DNA of 62,028 nucleotides from an uncultured Myxococcales bacterium (GTDB lineage: Bacteria > Myxococcota_A > UBA9042 > DTJE01), in NCBI GenBank assembly GCA_903936705.1, contig CAIZWN010000018.1, positions 1 to 62,028 on the forward strand. Reading direction: 5' to 3'. Under the pieces are notes generated by a model. It was not told the DNA's origin. It worked only from the letters and a program-made list of their open reading frames with translations, and searched no databases. A program made the translations under genes and the position numbers. This document shows, in pieces, positions 19,380 to 27,827 of this stretch (the first letter of the stretch is position 1; each line of letters begins with the position of its first letter).

Positions 19380-19871
19380 ATGGTCGCAATGCCGGCAATG
19401 AGCGTAGAATCGGGCTTCGATTCGTCGGGGGACACGGTCTTGTTCTGCCTGATGGGGACAGGGAGGGTAAATGCGACGAGGTGGCCGGTTCTGGCGATCA
19501 TCGTGGTCGCGCTGATTTCATCCTTCACTCCGGCAGCCAGTGCGCGCGAAGTCGATTCCTGGACCGGACCTGACAAGGCCATGCACCTTGTGGCCGGTAC
19601 CCTGTTGGCCGGAGCCTCCTACGGAATATGGATCGAGCGCCGCGACGGTCGAGGCTGGGGAGCGCTGATCGGAGCCGGTGTCGGACTGGGTGCCGGAGCT
19701 GCCAAAGAACTTGCTGACGTGGCTGGCCTGGGACATCCCTCGGCCAAGGACTTCGCCTGGACCGCCCTGGGTACCGCACTGGGTCTTGGAATAGCCATCC
19801 TGATCGACGTTGCTGTTCGCGGCGCAGCTTCCAGGCGAACCCCGTCGCCCGCCACATCCAGGATTCCGTAG
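19380..19871 (+). CDS. YfiM-like (DUF2279) small envelope protein
   Basis: 163 residues at the longest start. The core DSWTGPDKAMHLVAG, then GAGAAKELADV and SAKDFAWTALGTALG, matches the pattern of Escherichia coli YfiM/DUF2279, a small envelope protein of unknown function (recognised from memory). An N-terminal hydrophobic segment ending in PAASA is a likely signal peptide; two further glycine-rich hydrophobic segments may insert in the membrane. ATG 19452 would give a cleaner signal peptide than ATG 19380, and neither has a strong ribosome-binding site. It is divergent from lepA across about 250 bp. Confidence 0.7.
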   Translation: MVAMPAMSVESGFDSSGDTVLFCLMGTGRVNATRWPVLAIIVVALISSFTPAASAREVDSWTGPDKAMHLVAGTLLAGASYGIWIERRDGRGWGALIGAGVGLGAGAAKELADVAGLGHPSAKDFAWTALGTALGLGIAILIDVAVRGAASRRTPSPATSRIP

Positions 19872-19917
19872 GTCTTCCATTCAATTTTGGCGAACTGCCG
19901 CTTTGCTTTTTGTGGAA

Positions 19918-21216
19918 CTAATTGGCCCCAGTCAGCACTCCGAACGTTTCGCCCATCAGAAGGTGCTGATAGCCGTCCGTGTCATTGCCGGTGGCGGTTA
20001 GCTGGAAACCAGCGTCCTTTTGGAAGAGCATCACGCAATCGGATCCTCCGAAGAGGAAATAGCCCAGCATGTCGCCTTTTTGAAAGACGGCGCCCACCTG
20101 TACGTCGTCCTCGAAATTGACCGACGAGATCTGGGACATTCCGACCGGGATCACAGCTACCAGCCCGTAGTCTGCGGTCTGGACGATCACGTATCCCCGG
20201 GTTTCGATGAACTGCCATCCAGGCGTTGCACTGTCCAGCAGATACTTCTTCCGTTCAGGGCTCCACGAGATGGTTCCGCCGACTGCATCATCCTGCGCGA
20301 TGATGTTCATTTCCTTGACCTCTCCGCCCACCGGAAAGTGGTAGCGGTGATAATCGATGACATCAAGGAACGTGTGGGTCAGGACCCCATTGGCAAATGC
20401 GTCCTTGTACGCGCTGTTGCTGCCAAGCAGCTCCTTGATGGAGTACACCGTCGAGGACTTGACCACGGCTCCGGCCTTGTTTACCAGGTTCGAGTCGGCA
20501 TCAATCTGCCACACACCCTGGGGAACGGAATCGGCGGGAGAGACGACAACGCTTTGGTCGTCCGGCTGTGCAATGGGCCTCTTGTCCGGAGACTTGAGAT
20601 ACCTGGCAAAGAATTCATTGAAGGTTGTCCAATTGGAGGGATCTTCGTACCAGTCCTTGTCGAGACCGAACCGCTTGTCCTTGGAGACCGTCACGTAATA
20701 GTCGTTGTTCCAGGAAGCTGGGGTATCAAGATAGGCGCCCCAGGACTTGGTGAATTCGATCATCCATGACCTGAATGGTTCGTAGTACTGCAGAGAATTC
20801 CGGTACAGCCCCTTGCCCTCCAGTTCGGGCAGCGGCCGGTCACTGGCAAAATAGAAGTAATCAAGGCTTTGGTCGATCTGTTCGTAGATCAGTGGATACG
20901 ACTGGTCTTTCAAGATATTCCACGGCATGCAAACGGTTGCCCAGTCGATGAAGTCGTAGTACTCGTCCAGGGTCTGCGCCGGATTTGTCTGTCTGTCGGG
21001 GTTTTCTGTCTTGGCCAGGGCGATGGACTTGACCAGAAGCGACTTGAATTCGGGGTTGTTGTCGGCCAATGCCATCAGTTCGACGGTGGCCTGCTGGTGT
21101 GCTTCATCCCCGGAGGTGTCGGAGCAGGCTGGAACCGCCAAGAACAGCAGAACCAACGCCAGCCGCAGCGCAATTCCGCTGGCCGTGCGCTTTTTTCCGA
21201 ACGTGTAGCTAGCCAT
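19918..21216 (-). CDS. Exported phosphatidylserine decarboxylase-like protein
   Basis: 432 residues. The N-terminal 31 residues form a signal peptide ending VPAC, a possible lipobox with Cys31; ordinary phosphatidylserine decarboxylases are inner-membrane or cytosolic-facing enzymes without one. Family motifs seen are TTFNEFFARYLKS, VVSPADS, HTFLDVIDYHRYHFPVGG and FGGSDCVMLF. The last corresponds to the LGST self-cleavage site; Ser392 would become the pyruvoyl group, leaving a 41-residue alpha chain (family knowledge applied here). The usual Thr after Ser is Asp. The Asp/His charge-relay residues appear present. Substrate uncertain: it may be a secreted decarboxylase homologue that does not use phosphatidylserine. 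Confidence 0.75.
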   Translation of the reverse strand: MASYTFGKKRTASGIALRLALVLLFLAVPACSDTSGDEAHQQATVELMALADNNPEFKSLLVKSIALAKTENPDRQTNPAQTLDEYYDFIDWATVCMPWNILKDQSYPLIYEQIDQSLDYFYFASDRPLPELEGKGLYRNSLQYYEPFRSWMIEFTKSWGAYLDTPASWNNDYYVTVSKDKRFGLDKDWYEDPSNWTTFNEFFARYLKSPDKRPIAQPDDQSVVVSPADSVPQGVWQIDADSNLVNKAGAVVKSSTVYSIKELLGSNSAYKDAFANGVLTHTFLDVIDYHRYHFPVGGEVKEMNIIAQDDAVGGTISWSPERKKYLLDSATPGWQFIETRGYVIVQTADYGLVAVIPVGMSQISSVNFEDDVQVGAVFQKGDMLGYFLFGGSDCVMLFQKDAGFQLTATGNDTDGYQHLLMGETFGVLTGAN

Positions 21217-21308
21217 CGTGCATGCCCCCTTTGGTGTTCGAAGAAACCTTTATCCGGCATTCGTGCTGCCTGCGGAAGTGTTGTCCGGGAGGTGGGCAGG
21301 GTCAAGGG

Positions 21309-21336
21309 TTGGTTGGCGGTAAGTGCTGTGTACTAT
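21309..21336 (+). promoter_or_regulatory. Candidate sigma70-type promoter for purC
   Basis: TTGGTT at 21309-21314 and TACTAT at 21331-21336 are separated by 16 nt, about 107 nt upstream of the purC start. Read by eye only. Confidence 0.35.
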
Positions 21337-21443
21337 GGGAATGCCCGGTCTGGATCGGACTACTGGCGTGGCGAGCGACAGGCCGTGGACTCAACCTTCG
21401 ACCTCGGCTACGATCCCGCGATTGTTCCCGCAAGGAGGTTCCG

Positions 21444-22334
21444 ATGCGCCCCGTTGTCACCCGTACAGAAATCACAGAAGTCCCGCTGGTGTCACGCGGC
21501 AAGGTTCGCGACATATACGATCTGGGAGACGACCTTCTGATCGTCTCGACCGACCGTATTTCCGCGTTCGATCACGTGCTGCCCAACGGGATTCCGGACA
21601 AGGGCGCCGTCTTGAATCTGCTGTCTGCGTTCTGGTTCCAGCAGACTCACGGGATCGTCAAGAACCACCTGATATCGGTCGATATGGCAGACCTTCCACA
21701 GTCATTGCATCGGCATCGCGAGGTTCTGGACGGCCGGTTCACCCTGGCTCGGAAGGCGCAGATGCTGCCGGTTGAGTGCATTGTCAGAGGCTATATCACT
21801 GGTTCCGGTTGGGCGGACTACCGGAAGACCGGTACTCTTTGCGGCCGTCTGCTGCCCGAAGGTCTGGTCGAGTCCCAGGAGTTGCCTGAACCGCTGTTTA
21901 CGCCATCGACGAAGGCCGAGTCCGGGCACGACGAGAACATCAATTTCGAGACCGCTGCCCAGATGCTGGGGCTTCGGTTGGCCGAGAGGGTTCGAGATGC
22001 CTCGATAGCGGTTTACAAGCATGCGGCCCGGTATGCCCTGACCCGCGGCATCATCATCGCGGACACGAAATTCGAGTTCGGCCTGATCGGGGACGACTTG
22101 ATTCTGGCCGACGAGGTGCTGACGCCTGATTCCTCGCGTTTCTGGCCTGCTGATGCCTATGTTCCCGGGCGCTCCCAGGCGTCATTCGACAAGCAATACG
22201 TGCGAGACTGGCTGCTGGGAATCAACTGGAACAAGGAACCGCCAATACCGACCTTGCCTGATGACGTCGTGGCTGGCACGGCCTCCAAGTACCGCGAGGC
22301 TTTCGAGCGGCTTACCGGGCGCGAGCTGCCTTAG
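21444..22334 (+). CDS. purC: Phosphoribosylaminoimidazole-succinocarboxamide synthase
   Basis: 296 residues. ATG 21444 follows AAGGAGGT at a good distance. Both SAICAR synthetase signatures are present: LPVECIVRGYITGSGW (about residues 110-125) and DTKFEFG (about 208-214). The ATP-binding N-terminus reads RGKVRDIYDL. The enzyme joins aspartate to CAIR in purine synthesis, in the cytoplasm. The length is typical of the longer, fungal-like bacterial form. Its stop abuts the stop of the convergent hydrolase gene with no gap. Confidence 0.96.
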   Translation: MRPVVTRTEITEVPLVSRGKVRDIYDLGDDLLIVSTDRISAFDHVLPNGIPDKGAVLNLLSAFWFQQTHGIVKNHLISVDMADLPQSLHRHREVLDGRFTLARKAQMLPVECIVRGYITGSGWADYRKTGTLCGRLLPEGLVESQELPEPLFTPSTKAESGHDENINFETAAQMLGLRLAERVRDASIAVYKHAARYALTRGIIIADTKFEFGLIGDDLILADEVLTPDSSRFWPADAYVPGRSQASFDKQYVRDWLLGINWNKEPPIPTLPDDVVAGTASKYREAFERLTGRELP

Positions 22335-23240
22335 TTACCTGGCGGCAGCAAAGGCCTTCGGGTCAACGCGTCTGAAGAACGATTCCATTACGGCATGCAG
22401 CTCGCCGGGCAGTTCCATCATTGCGTAGTGGGTTCCACCTTCCAGCAGGACCAGTTCCGCCCCACGAATAGCCTTTTGCATCCTGAACCCGACCGATGGT
22501 GGTGTCAGGAAGTCCTTCGTGCCTGCGGTGATTATCGTCGGCACCCGAATTCTGCTGAGGCTGGGGCCGGTCGAGTGCTGGTCCAGCAATGCGATCATTC
22601 CGATGTATCTGTGAAAATCGAGGTGCGAAAAACGTTCTAGGATGGCCGGAAACAACGCGACCGGTTCGCGCAGCACACCGGCATATGCAAGAAGTGGCGT
22701 CATCAGTGTCGATCGCAGTACGGGCGGGGCCACGGATTTCACGGCCGGAGATACCATCCGAAGTGCGCCAACCAGGCTGCGAAATAGAGGCCTTGCCCAC
22801 GTAAGGTCAAGCACGTCGCCCAGCAGGTTTCCGTAGTGTCCGTTGATCAGAGCCAGCGCAAGGACCCGATCTGGATGGCGGATCGTGTATTCCAGAGAGA
22901 TCTGAACCCCCATGCTCCATCCGGCAAGGACGAAGTTTTCAAGATTCAGCGCCGCGACAATGGACTCGAGATCGTGGACGTGGTGAGGCATGTCCAGATC
23001 CCGTTCGTCGCGCGGCGAACCCGAATCGTAGGTCCCACGTGGATCCCAGGTAACCATGCGGTAGACATCCTTGAAACCTTCAAGAATGTACTTCCAGCAC
23101 AGGATATTCGCCCCCAGGCCTGGTGCCAGGACAAGATCCCGGCTGCCGTTCCCGGCGATGTACACGGCGATAGGAGTGCCGTCCGTGGATATCACGGTCC
23201 TCCGCTGGATCGGAGTGTCGATGCACTGCGCGTCGATCAT
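22335..23240 (-). CDS. Alpha/beta-fold hydrolase
   Basis: 301 residues from ATG 23240, which lies 7 nt after AGGAGG; an in-frame ATG two codons upstream sits too close to that site. The nucleophile elbow GWSMG has Ser109, the acid is probably Asp243 (TKDFLTP) and the base His271 (GGTHYAM). The oxyanion region is APGLGANILCW. It belongs to the large esterase/haloperoxidase-like group; the substrate is not predictable. No signal peptide is seen, so it is probably cytoplasmic. Confidence 0.88.
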   Translation of the reverse strand: MIDAQCIDTPIQRRTVISTDGTPIAVYIAGNGSRDLVLAPGLGANILCWKYILEGFKDVYRMVTWDPRGTYDSGSPRDERDLDMPHHVHDLESIVAALNLENFVLAGWSMGVQISLEYTIRHPDRVLALALINGHYGNLLGDVLDLTWARPLFRSLVGALRMVSPAVKSVAPPVLRSTLMTPLLAYAGVLREPVALFPAILERFSHLDFHRYIGMIALLDQHSTGPSLSRIRVPTIITAGTKDFLTPPSVGFRMQKAIRGAELVLLEGGTHYAMMELPGELHAVMESFFRRVDPKAFAAAR

Positions 23241-23489
23241 GAACATTCCTCCTGGACTGTTGCCATAAGGCAATACCGTTCGTTGTCGAACCGTGCTCTT
23301 CAGTTCCAGATCATGACGCTGAAGAGCAGCGGCCATGGCCACGCCGGCCGAGTCTATTGGATACCTATAAGGTCCGCAACCCGCCCCGCTGCGCGGCCGA
23401 ACGCCTTGACACCCCGGATCCCCGCCTTGATACTGGCCATACAGATTCGGACCGGCGGCTGACAACCGTCCCTGGTCCCGTCGCCAGGT

Positions 23490-25640
23490 TTGTCGGAGAT
23501 TCCAGTGGGTGTCGACCTGAAAAACGAACCAGGGATTTCGTCGGGTGGAGAGCAGCCCTCAATGCTTGGGCCGACCACTCTTTTCGCTTCTGCATGTTTT
23601 CTGGTTTTCGGCCTGATCTACCTGGTCCTGGTCAACAGCACCTACCTGCTTGTCAGCAATGTGCTCTTCGGCGTCATGACGGCAGTCTGCTGGTATGCAA
23701 CGCCGCGTAGTCTTGGTGTGGAAGTGCGGGGATCCCTTGTTCTAGGGGTCGTCTACCTGGGTCTTGTCAACGTGACGTCTCACCTGGGCGTTTCCCCGAT
23801 GCCCATGATCGTCTGGGGCTTATCCATAGCCGTTGGGGCTGCATTTCTTTTCGAATTGCCAGGCGCGATGGCTTGGTGCCTGGCCGCCCTGGGTTTCTAT
23901 CCACTGGTGGCGTGGCTGAAGGGCGGCCCGCTGGCTGACCGGGTGATCCCTCTGGACACCTTTCAGTTCGAAATTCTTGCGGTGGCCAGCTACGTTGGCA
24001 TCCTGTTGTTTCTGGCATTTTCGTTCGTGCTGTTCAGGAGGCGGCTGGGAAGTGCCGTCGCTGTTCTTCGTCGCCAGACAGTGGCGTTGCGCAAGAGCGA
24101 GTCCTTCCTTGAGGAGTCGCAGAGGGTTGCCCGCGTCGGCAGCTATGATTTGGACGTGACTACAGGCTTGTGGACCGGTTCCGCACTTCTGGAGGATCTT
24201 TTCGGGATCGATGCCTCGTTCAACCATGATTTCAACGGCTGGCTGGCCCTTATTCACCAGGACGAACGGGTTGAATTGGGTCGTTATCTGGATCAGGAAG
24301 TGCTGCATGGCTCCGGAGTATTCGACCGGGAGTACCGTGTAGTACGTCGCGAGAATGGCCAGTTACTCTGGGTCCATGGCCGTGGTCTTGTTTTTCGTGA
24401 CCCGACTGGCCGTCCCGTTCGCATGATCGGCACAATTCAGGACATCACAGCCCTGCGCCTGAACGAGGAGGAACGACGGACTCTCCAGACCAGGCTGGCC
24501 AACTCCCAGAAACTGGAGAGTCTGGGTGTATTGGCTGGAGGTGTTGCCCATGATTTCAACAATCTGCTGACCGGCATCCTGGGCAATATCCTGCTGGCAC
24601 GAAGCATGCTGCCGTTCGGTCGCGAGGACCTAGCCTCCCGGATGCAGCAGGCCGAGAGCGCCGCGACCCGAGCGGTCGAGTTGACGAGGCAGATGCTGGC
24701 CTTCTCGGGCAGGGGCCATTTCGTAATCCAGTCAGTCGACTTGAACGCCGCGATGTCCGAGATGGTTGAGTTGCTGAGGAGCGGCCTGTCCACGAAGGTT
24801 TCATTCAGGTTTGAACTGGATCCAGGATCGCCCTGCATTCTGGCTGACGCATCGCAGGTCCGCCAGGTCGTCATGAACCTGATCATCAACGCTGCCGAAG
24901 CGATTGGCGAGCAGCCAGGGGTCATAACGCTTAGAACCGAGGTCAGGGACATCGATGCCGCCTTTCTGGCGACCGGCTTTTCGGTGGGAGCGCTTGAGGC
25001 TGGGCGTCATGTGTGCGCCCAGATCGTGGACACCGGTTGCGGTATGGACGAGGAAACGCGCAGTCGCATTTTCGATCCATTCTTCACTACCAAGTTCATA
25101 GGCAGAGGCTTGGGGCTTGCCGCGGTCCTGGGAATCGTGAAGGGACACCATGGGGCCATTTGGGCGACCAGTTCACTGGGACTTGGTACCACGTTTTCAG
25201 TCCTGTTCCCCAGCGCTCCGTGCAGTCCCCCTCCGCAGGCCCCATTGGTCAGCGAGGCGGTACCCGACCGTTTTTCGGGGCGCGTCCTGGTCATTGACGA
25301 CGAGGAATTGGTGCGGGACCTTGTGGGTGTGGTGTTGGAGGAAGCTGGTTTCGAGGTGGTGCTGGCCGAAAGCGGGCCTGCAGGCCTTGATGTGATTCGT
25401 GAGTGGGTGGCCAAGATCGATGTGGTGCTGCTGGACTTGACGATGCCAGGGATGGGCGGGCTGGAGGTCTTCGCCGAACTTAAGAAACTGCGTCCAGACC
25501 TGCGGGTAGTTCTGACGTCGGGATACACCCGGGGCAACGTCCTCAGGCAGTTTATCGATGTTGTGCCGGACGATTTCATCGAAAAACCCTTCCAGCCAGC
25601 TGACCTGGTTGCTGCGGTCCGCCGAAACATGCGCGGCTAG
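23490..25640 (+). CDS. Membrane hybrid histidine kinase (6 TM-PAS-HisKA-HATPase-REC)
   Basis: 716 residues from TTG 23490; ATG 23562 lies just before the first membrane helix and is a plausible alternative. Residues about 27-185 form roughly six hydrophobic helices, a membrane sensor of unknown ligand. A PAS domain follows (about 205-325, with QDITALR at its end). HisKA has phospho-His in GGVAHDFNNLL (about 354), HATPase has NAAEA, DTGCGM and GRGLGLA (about 450-570), and a C-terminal receiver has phospho-Asp in VVLLDLTMPGMGG (about 648). The architecture after the PAS closely mirrors the larger hybrid kinase at 12.7-16.1 kb. No output domain and no adjacent response regulator. Confidence 0.92.
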   Translation: MSEIPVGVDLKNEPGISSGGEQPSMLGPTTLFASACFLVFGLIYLVLVNSTYLLVSNVLFGVMTAVCWYATPRSLGVEVRGSLVLGVVYLGLVNVTSHLGVSPMPMIVWGLSIAVGAAFLFELPGAMAWCLAALGFYPLVAWLKGGPLADRVIPLDTFQFEILAVASYVGILLFLAFSFVLFRRRLGSAVAVLRRQTVALRKSESFLEESQRVARVGSYDLDVTTGLWTGSALLEDLFGIDASFNHDFNGWLALIHQDERVELGRYLDQEVLHGSGVFDREYRVVRRENGQLLWVHGRGLVFRDPTGRPVRMIGTIQDITALRLNEEERRTLQTRLANSQKLESLGVLAGGVAHDFNNLLTGILGNILLARSMLPFGREDLASRMQQAESAATRAVELTRQMLAFSGRGHFVIQSVDLNAAMSEMVELLRSGLSTKVSFRFELDPGSPCILADASQVRQVVMNLIINAAEAIGEQPGVITLRTEVRDIDAAFLATGFSVGALEAGRHVCAQIVDTGCGMDEETRSRIFDPFFTTKFIGRGLGLAAVLGIVKGHHGAIWATSSLGLGTTFSVLFPSAPCSPPPQAPLVSEAVPDRFSGRVLVIDDEELVRDLVGVVLEEAGFEVVLAESGPAGLDVIREWVAKIDVVLLDLTMPGMGGLEVFAELKKLRPDLRVVLTSGYTRGNVLRQFIDVVPDDFIEKPFQPADLVAAVRRNMRG

Positions 25641-25664
25641 CCGGTTTTATGGGGCCTAAACACC

Positions 25665-25694
25665 TTGACACTCCTTGATGCGGCGTCCTAACCT
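25665..25694 (+). promoter_or_regulatory. Candidate promoter of the 2-oxoacid oxidoreductase operon
   Basis: A perfect -35 TTGACA (25665-25670) lies 18 nt upstream of a poor -10 TAACCT (25689-25694), 27 nt before the first start codon. The promoter strength is doubtful because of the weak -10. Confidence 0.35.
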
Positions 25695-25721
25695 CTGTTG
25701 GCTTCTTGAACGGCGAATTTT

Positions 25722-26441
25722 GTGTTCGAGCGTCGGCTTACTGTCATCGTCGGCCATTTCGGCAGCGGCAAGACCGAGATCGCGGTCAACGGCGCGCTTT
25801 GCATGGCGTCCCGCGGCCAGCCGGTCTCGCTGGTGGACCTTGACGTGGTGAAGCCGTATTTCCGTTCGCGCGAGGCGTGTCAGGTTCTGCAGGATGCAGG
25901 GATCGAGCTTGTCGCGCCAGGCGGCGAGAGTGCGACGGCCGACCTCCCAATCATTCTGCCTCGTGTGCGCGCCGTGTGCCGGGATACTTCGCGGCGCGTG
26001 CTGGTGGATGCTGGTGGCGATGCCACAGGGGCTCGCGTCCTGGGTTCGCTGTCGGATGTGCTGGATGGCCTGGATATGGATTTTCTGCTGGTGCTGAATT
26101 TCCGTAGGCCCTTCACTTATGACGTAGACTCGGCTGTAGCCATGGCTCGCGGGATCGAGACCGTGGCCCGGCGCAAGTTGACTGGGGTTGTTTCCAACAC
26201 GCATTTGATGGCCGAAACGACCATCGAACTGGTGAATGAAGGGCTTCGATATTCCCGCGATGTTGCTGAAATCCTGGGGGTCGATGTCCGGGCCGTCGTG
26301 ATCGAGGATCGTCTGGCCGACTGCCTCGGGGAAACCGAGGCCGGGTGCGAGGTGTTCCACTTGACGCGGGTCGTGCAGCCTGGGGTCGGGACGCCGCGTC
26401 CTCGGACGCAGCCGTCGGGTCCGCCGTTCGTGGTCAGATGA
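25722..26441 (+). CDS. P-loop ATPase (CobQ/CobB/MinD-type) leading the Vor/Kor operon
   Basis: 239 residues from GTG 25722. The Walker A-type loop is GHFGSGKT (residues about 11-18), followed by a SIMIBI-class switch region (LVDLDVVKPYFRSRE) and VLVDAGGD as the Walker B-like strand. The NxxxP-type base-recognition loop resembles that of MinD/ArsA-like deviant P-loop ATPases. It is first in the gene row, 53 bp before the ferredoxin gene. Related ATPases often assist metallocluster assembly or partner activation; that role here is inference. There is no signal peptide. Function unknown. Confidence 0.8.
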   Translation: MFERRLTVIVGHFGSGKTEIAVNGALCMASRGQPVSLVDLDVVKPYFRSREACQVLQDAGIELVAPGGESATADLPIILPRVRAVCRDTSRRVLVDAGGDATGARVLGSLSDVLDGLDMDFLLVLNFRRPFTYDVDSAVAMARGIETVARRKLTGVVSNTHLMAETTIELVNEGLRYSRDVAEILGVDVRAVVIEDRLADCLGETEAGCEVFHLTRVVQPGVGTPRPRTQPSGPPFVVR

Positions 26442-26494
26442 ATCAGTCGGCTGGTTTATGCCTGCTGGCGGTCGTGTGACACTGGAGGTGCAAC

Positions 26495-26728
26495 GTGCCC
26501 CGGATCGTGATCGAGCGGGACCGGTGCAAGGGATGCGAGTTGTGCGTGAAAGCCTGCCCGCAACAGATCCTGGGCATGACGAAAGAGTTGAACTCAAAGG
26601 GATACTTTTTCGCTTTTGTAGCCGAACAGAAACGGTGCATAGGCTGTCGCGTCTGCTGTATCACGTGCCCGGACGTGGCCATTTCCATGTGTGTCAACGG
26701 TACGATGATCCATTACTTCCGCTACTAG
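26495..26728 (+). CDS. 2x[4Fe-4S] ferredoxin, delta-type subunit of 2-oxoacid oxidoreductase
   Basis: 77 residues from GTG 26495, 5 nt after GGAGGT. Two CxxCxxCxxxCP motifs are seen, CKGCELCVKACP (about residues 11-22) and CIGCRVCCITCP (about 48-59), each expected to bind a [4Fe-4S] cluster. Such small subunits (KorD/VorD) take electrons from the TPP-bound intermediate in the beta subunit (family knowledge). It sits 10 bp upstream of the alpha-subunit gene, supporting one complex. Confidence 0.9.
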   Translation: MPRIVIERDRCKGCELCVKACPQQILGMTKELNSKGYFFAFVAEQKRCIGCRVCCITCPDVAISMCVNGTMIHYFRY

Positions 26729-26738
26729 AGGGCCTGGG

Positions 26739-27827
26739 ATGGCGAAGAAGTTGATGAAGGGGTGCGAGGCGATCGGCGAAGCAGCCATCCGTGCTGGATG
26801 CCGCCTGTTCTTCGGCTACCCAATCACCCCGCAGAACGAGATTCCCGAGTACCTGTCTCAGCGGATGCCGCAGGTCGGCGGGACGTTCGTTCAAGCCGAG
26901 TCCGAGGTGGCGGCATCGAACATGATTTATGGTGCCGCCGGCGCGGGCGAGCGGGTCTTTACATCGTCTTCGTCGCCTGGCATCAGCCTGATGCAGGAGG
27001 CCGTTTCCTACCTGGCCGGGGCGGAACTGCCGGCTGTTATTGTGAACATCATGCGCGCCGGACCGGGTTTGGGAGGAATCCTGCCGTCGCAGGCGGATTA
27101 CCTCCAGGCAACCAAGGGTGGCGGGCACGGTGACTTCAATGCAATCGTCCTTGCTCCGTGGTCGGTTCAGGAAGCTGCCGATCTGGTGGCCGACGCCTTC
27201 GACCTTGCCGATTTCTACCGTAACCCGGTTTATGTCCTGGGGGACGGCCTGGTCGGCCAGATGATGGAGCCCGTCGAGTTTCGCGATGAACGCCAACCGA
27301 TTCGCCCGCTGGAACCAAAGACCTGGGCATCCACCGGCTGGAAGAAGGATCGCCCTCGCGCTGTCATCAACAGTTTGTACCTTGATGCCGACACGCTGGA
27401 ACGACACAACGTGGACTTGCAGGCGAAGTTCGCGACCATCCGCCGGGACGAGGTGCGGTGGCAGGGCTACCACCTGGACGGCGACTATGACGTGCTGATT
27501 ATCGCGTATGGCACCGTTGCTCGCGTGTGTCTGACCGCGGTCGAGGAACTGCGAGAGAAGGGCATCAACGCTGCCATTCTTCGACCGATAAGTTTGTACC
27601 CCTTCCCGTACCAGGCTTTGCGTGAGGCGGCACAGAAGGCAAGCGCAGTGCTGGTCGTTGAACTGTCCGCCGGGCAGATGGTACAGGACGTACACCTGGC
27701 GCTTCAGGGCAGCAGGCCGGTCCACTTCCTGGGTCGTACCGGCGGCAACCTGGTGTCGCCCGAGGAAGCGGCGGCGAAGGTGGCGGATGTACTGGAGGGA
27801 CGGTCGGTGGAGGTGCGGCATGCCTGA
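26739..27827 (+). CDS. vorB: 2-oxoacid:ferredoxin oxidoreductase alpha subunit (VorB/KorA type)
   Basis: 362 residues. The PFOR domain I motif GYPITPQNEIPEYL (about 26-39), VQAESEVAASNMIYGAAGAG and the GPGLGGILPSQADY loop place it in the VorB/KorA branch of alpha subunits. The C-terminal transketolase-like domain carries RPISLYPFPYQAL. The substrate is either branched-chain 2-oxoacids (Vor) or 2-oxoglutarate (Kor), giving acyl-CoA plus reduced ferredoxin in the cytoplasm; the sequence alone does not decide between them, so the symbol is provisional. It overlaps the beta-subunit gene by 8 bp. Confidence 0.88.
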   Translation: MAKKLMKGCEAIGEAAIRAGCRLFFGYPITPQNEIPEYLSQRMPQVGGTFVQAESEVAASNMIYGAAGAGERVFTSSSSPGISLMQEAVSYLAGAELPAVIVNIMRAGPGLGGILPSQADYLQATKGGGHGDFNAIVLAPWSVQEAADLVADAFDLADFYRNPVYVLGDGLVGQMMEPVEFRDERQPIRPLEPKTWASTGWKKDRPRAVINSLYLDADTLERHNVDLQAKFATIRRDEVRWQGYHLDGDYDVLIIAYGTVARVCLTAVEELREKGINAAILRPISLYPFPYQALREAAQKASAVLVVELSAGQMVQDVHLALQGSRPVHFLGRTGGNLVSPEEAAAKVADVLEGRSVEVRHA

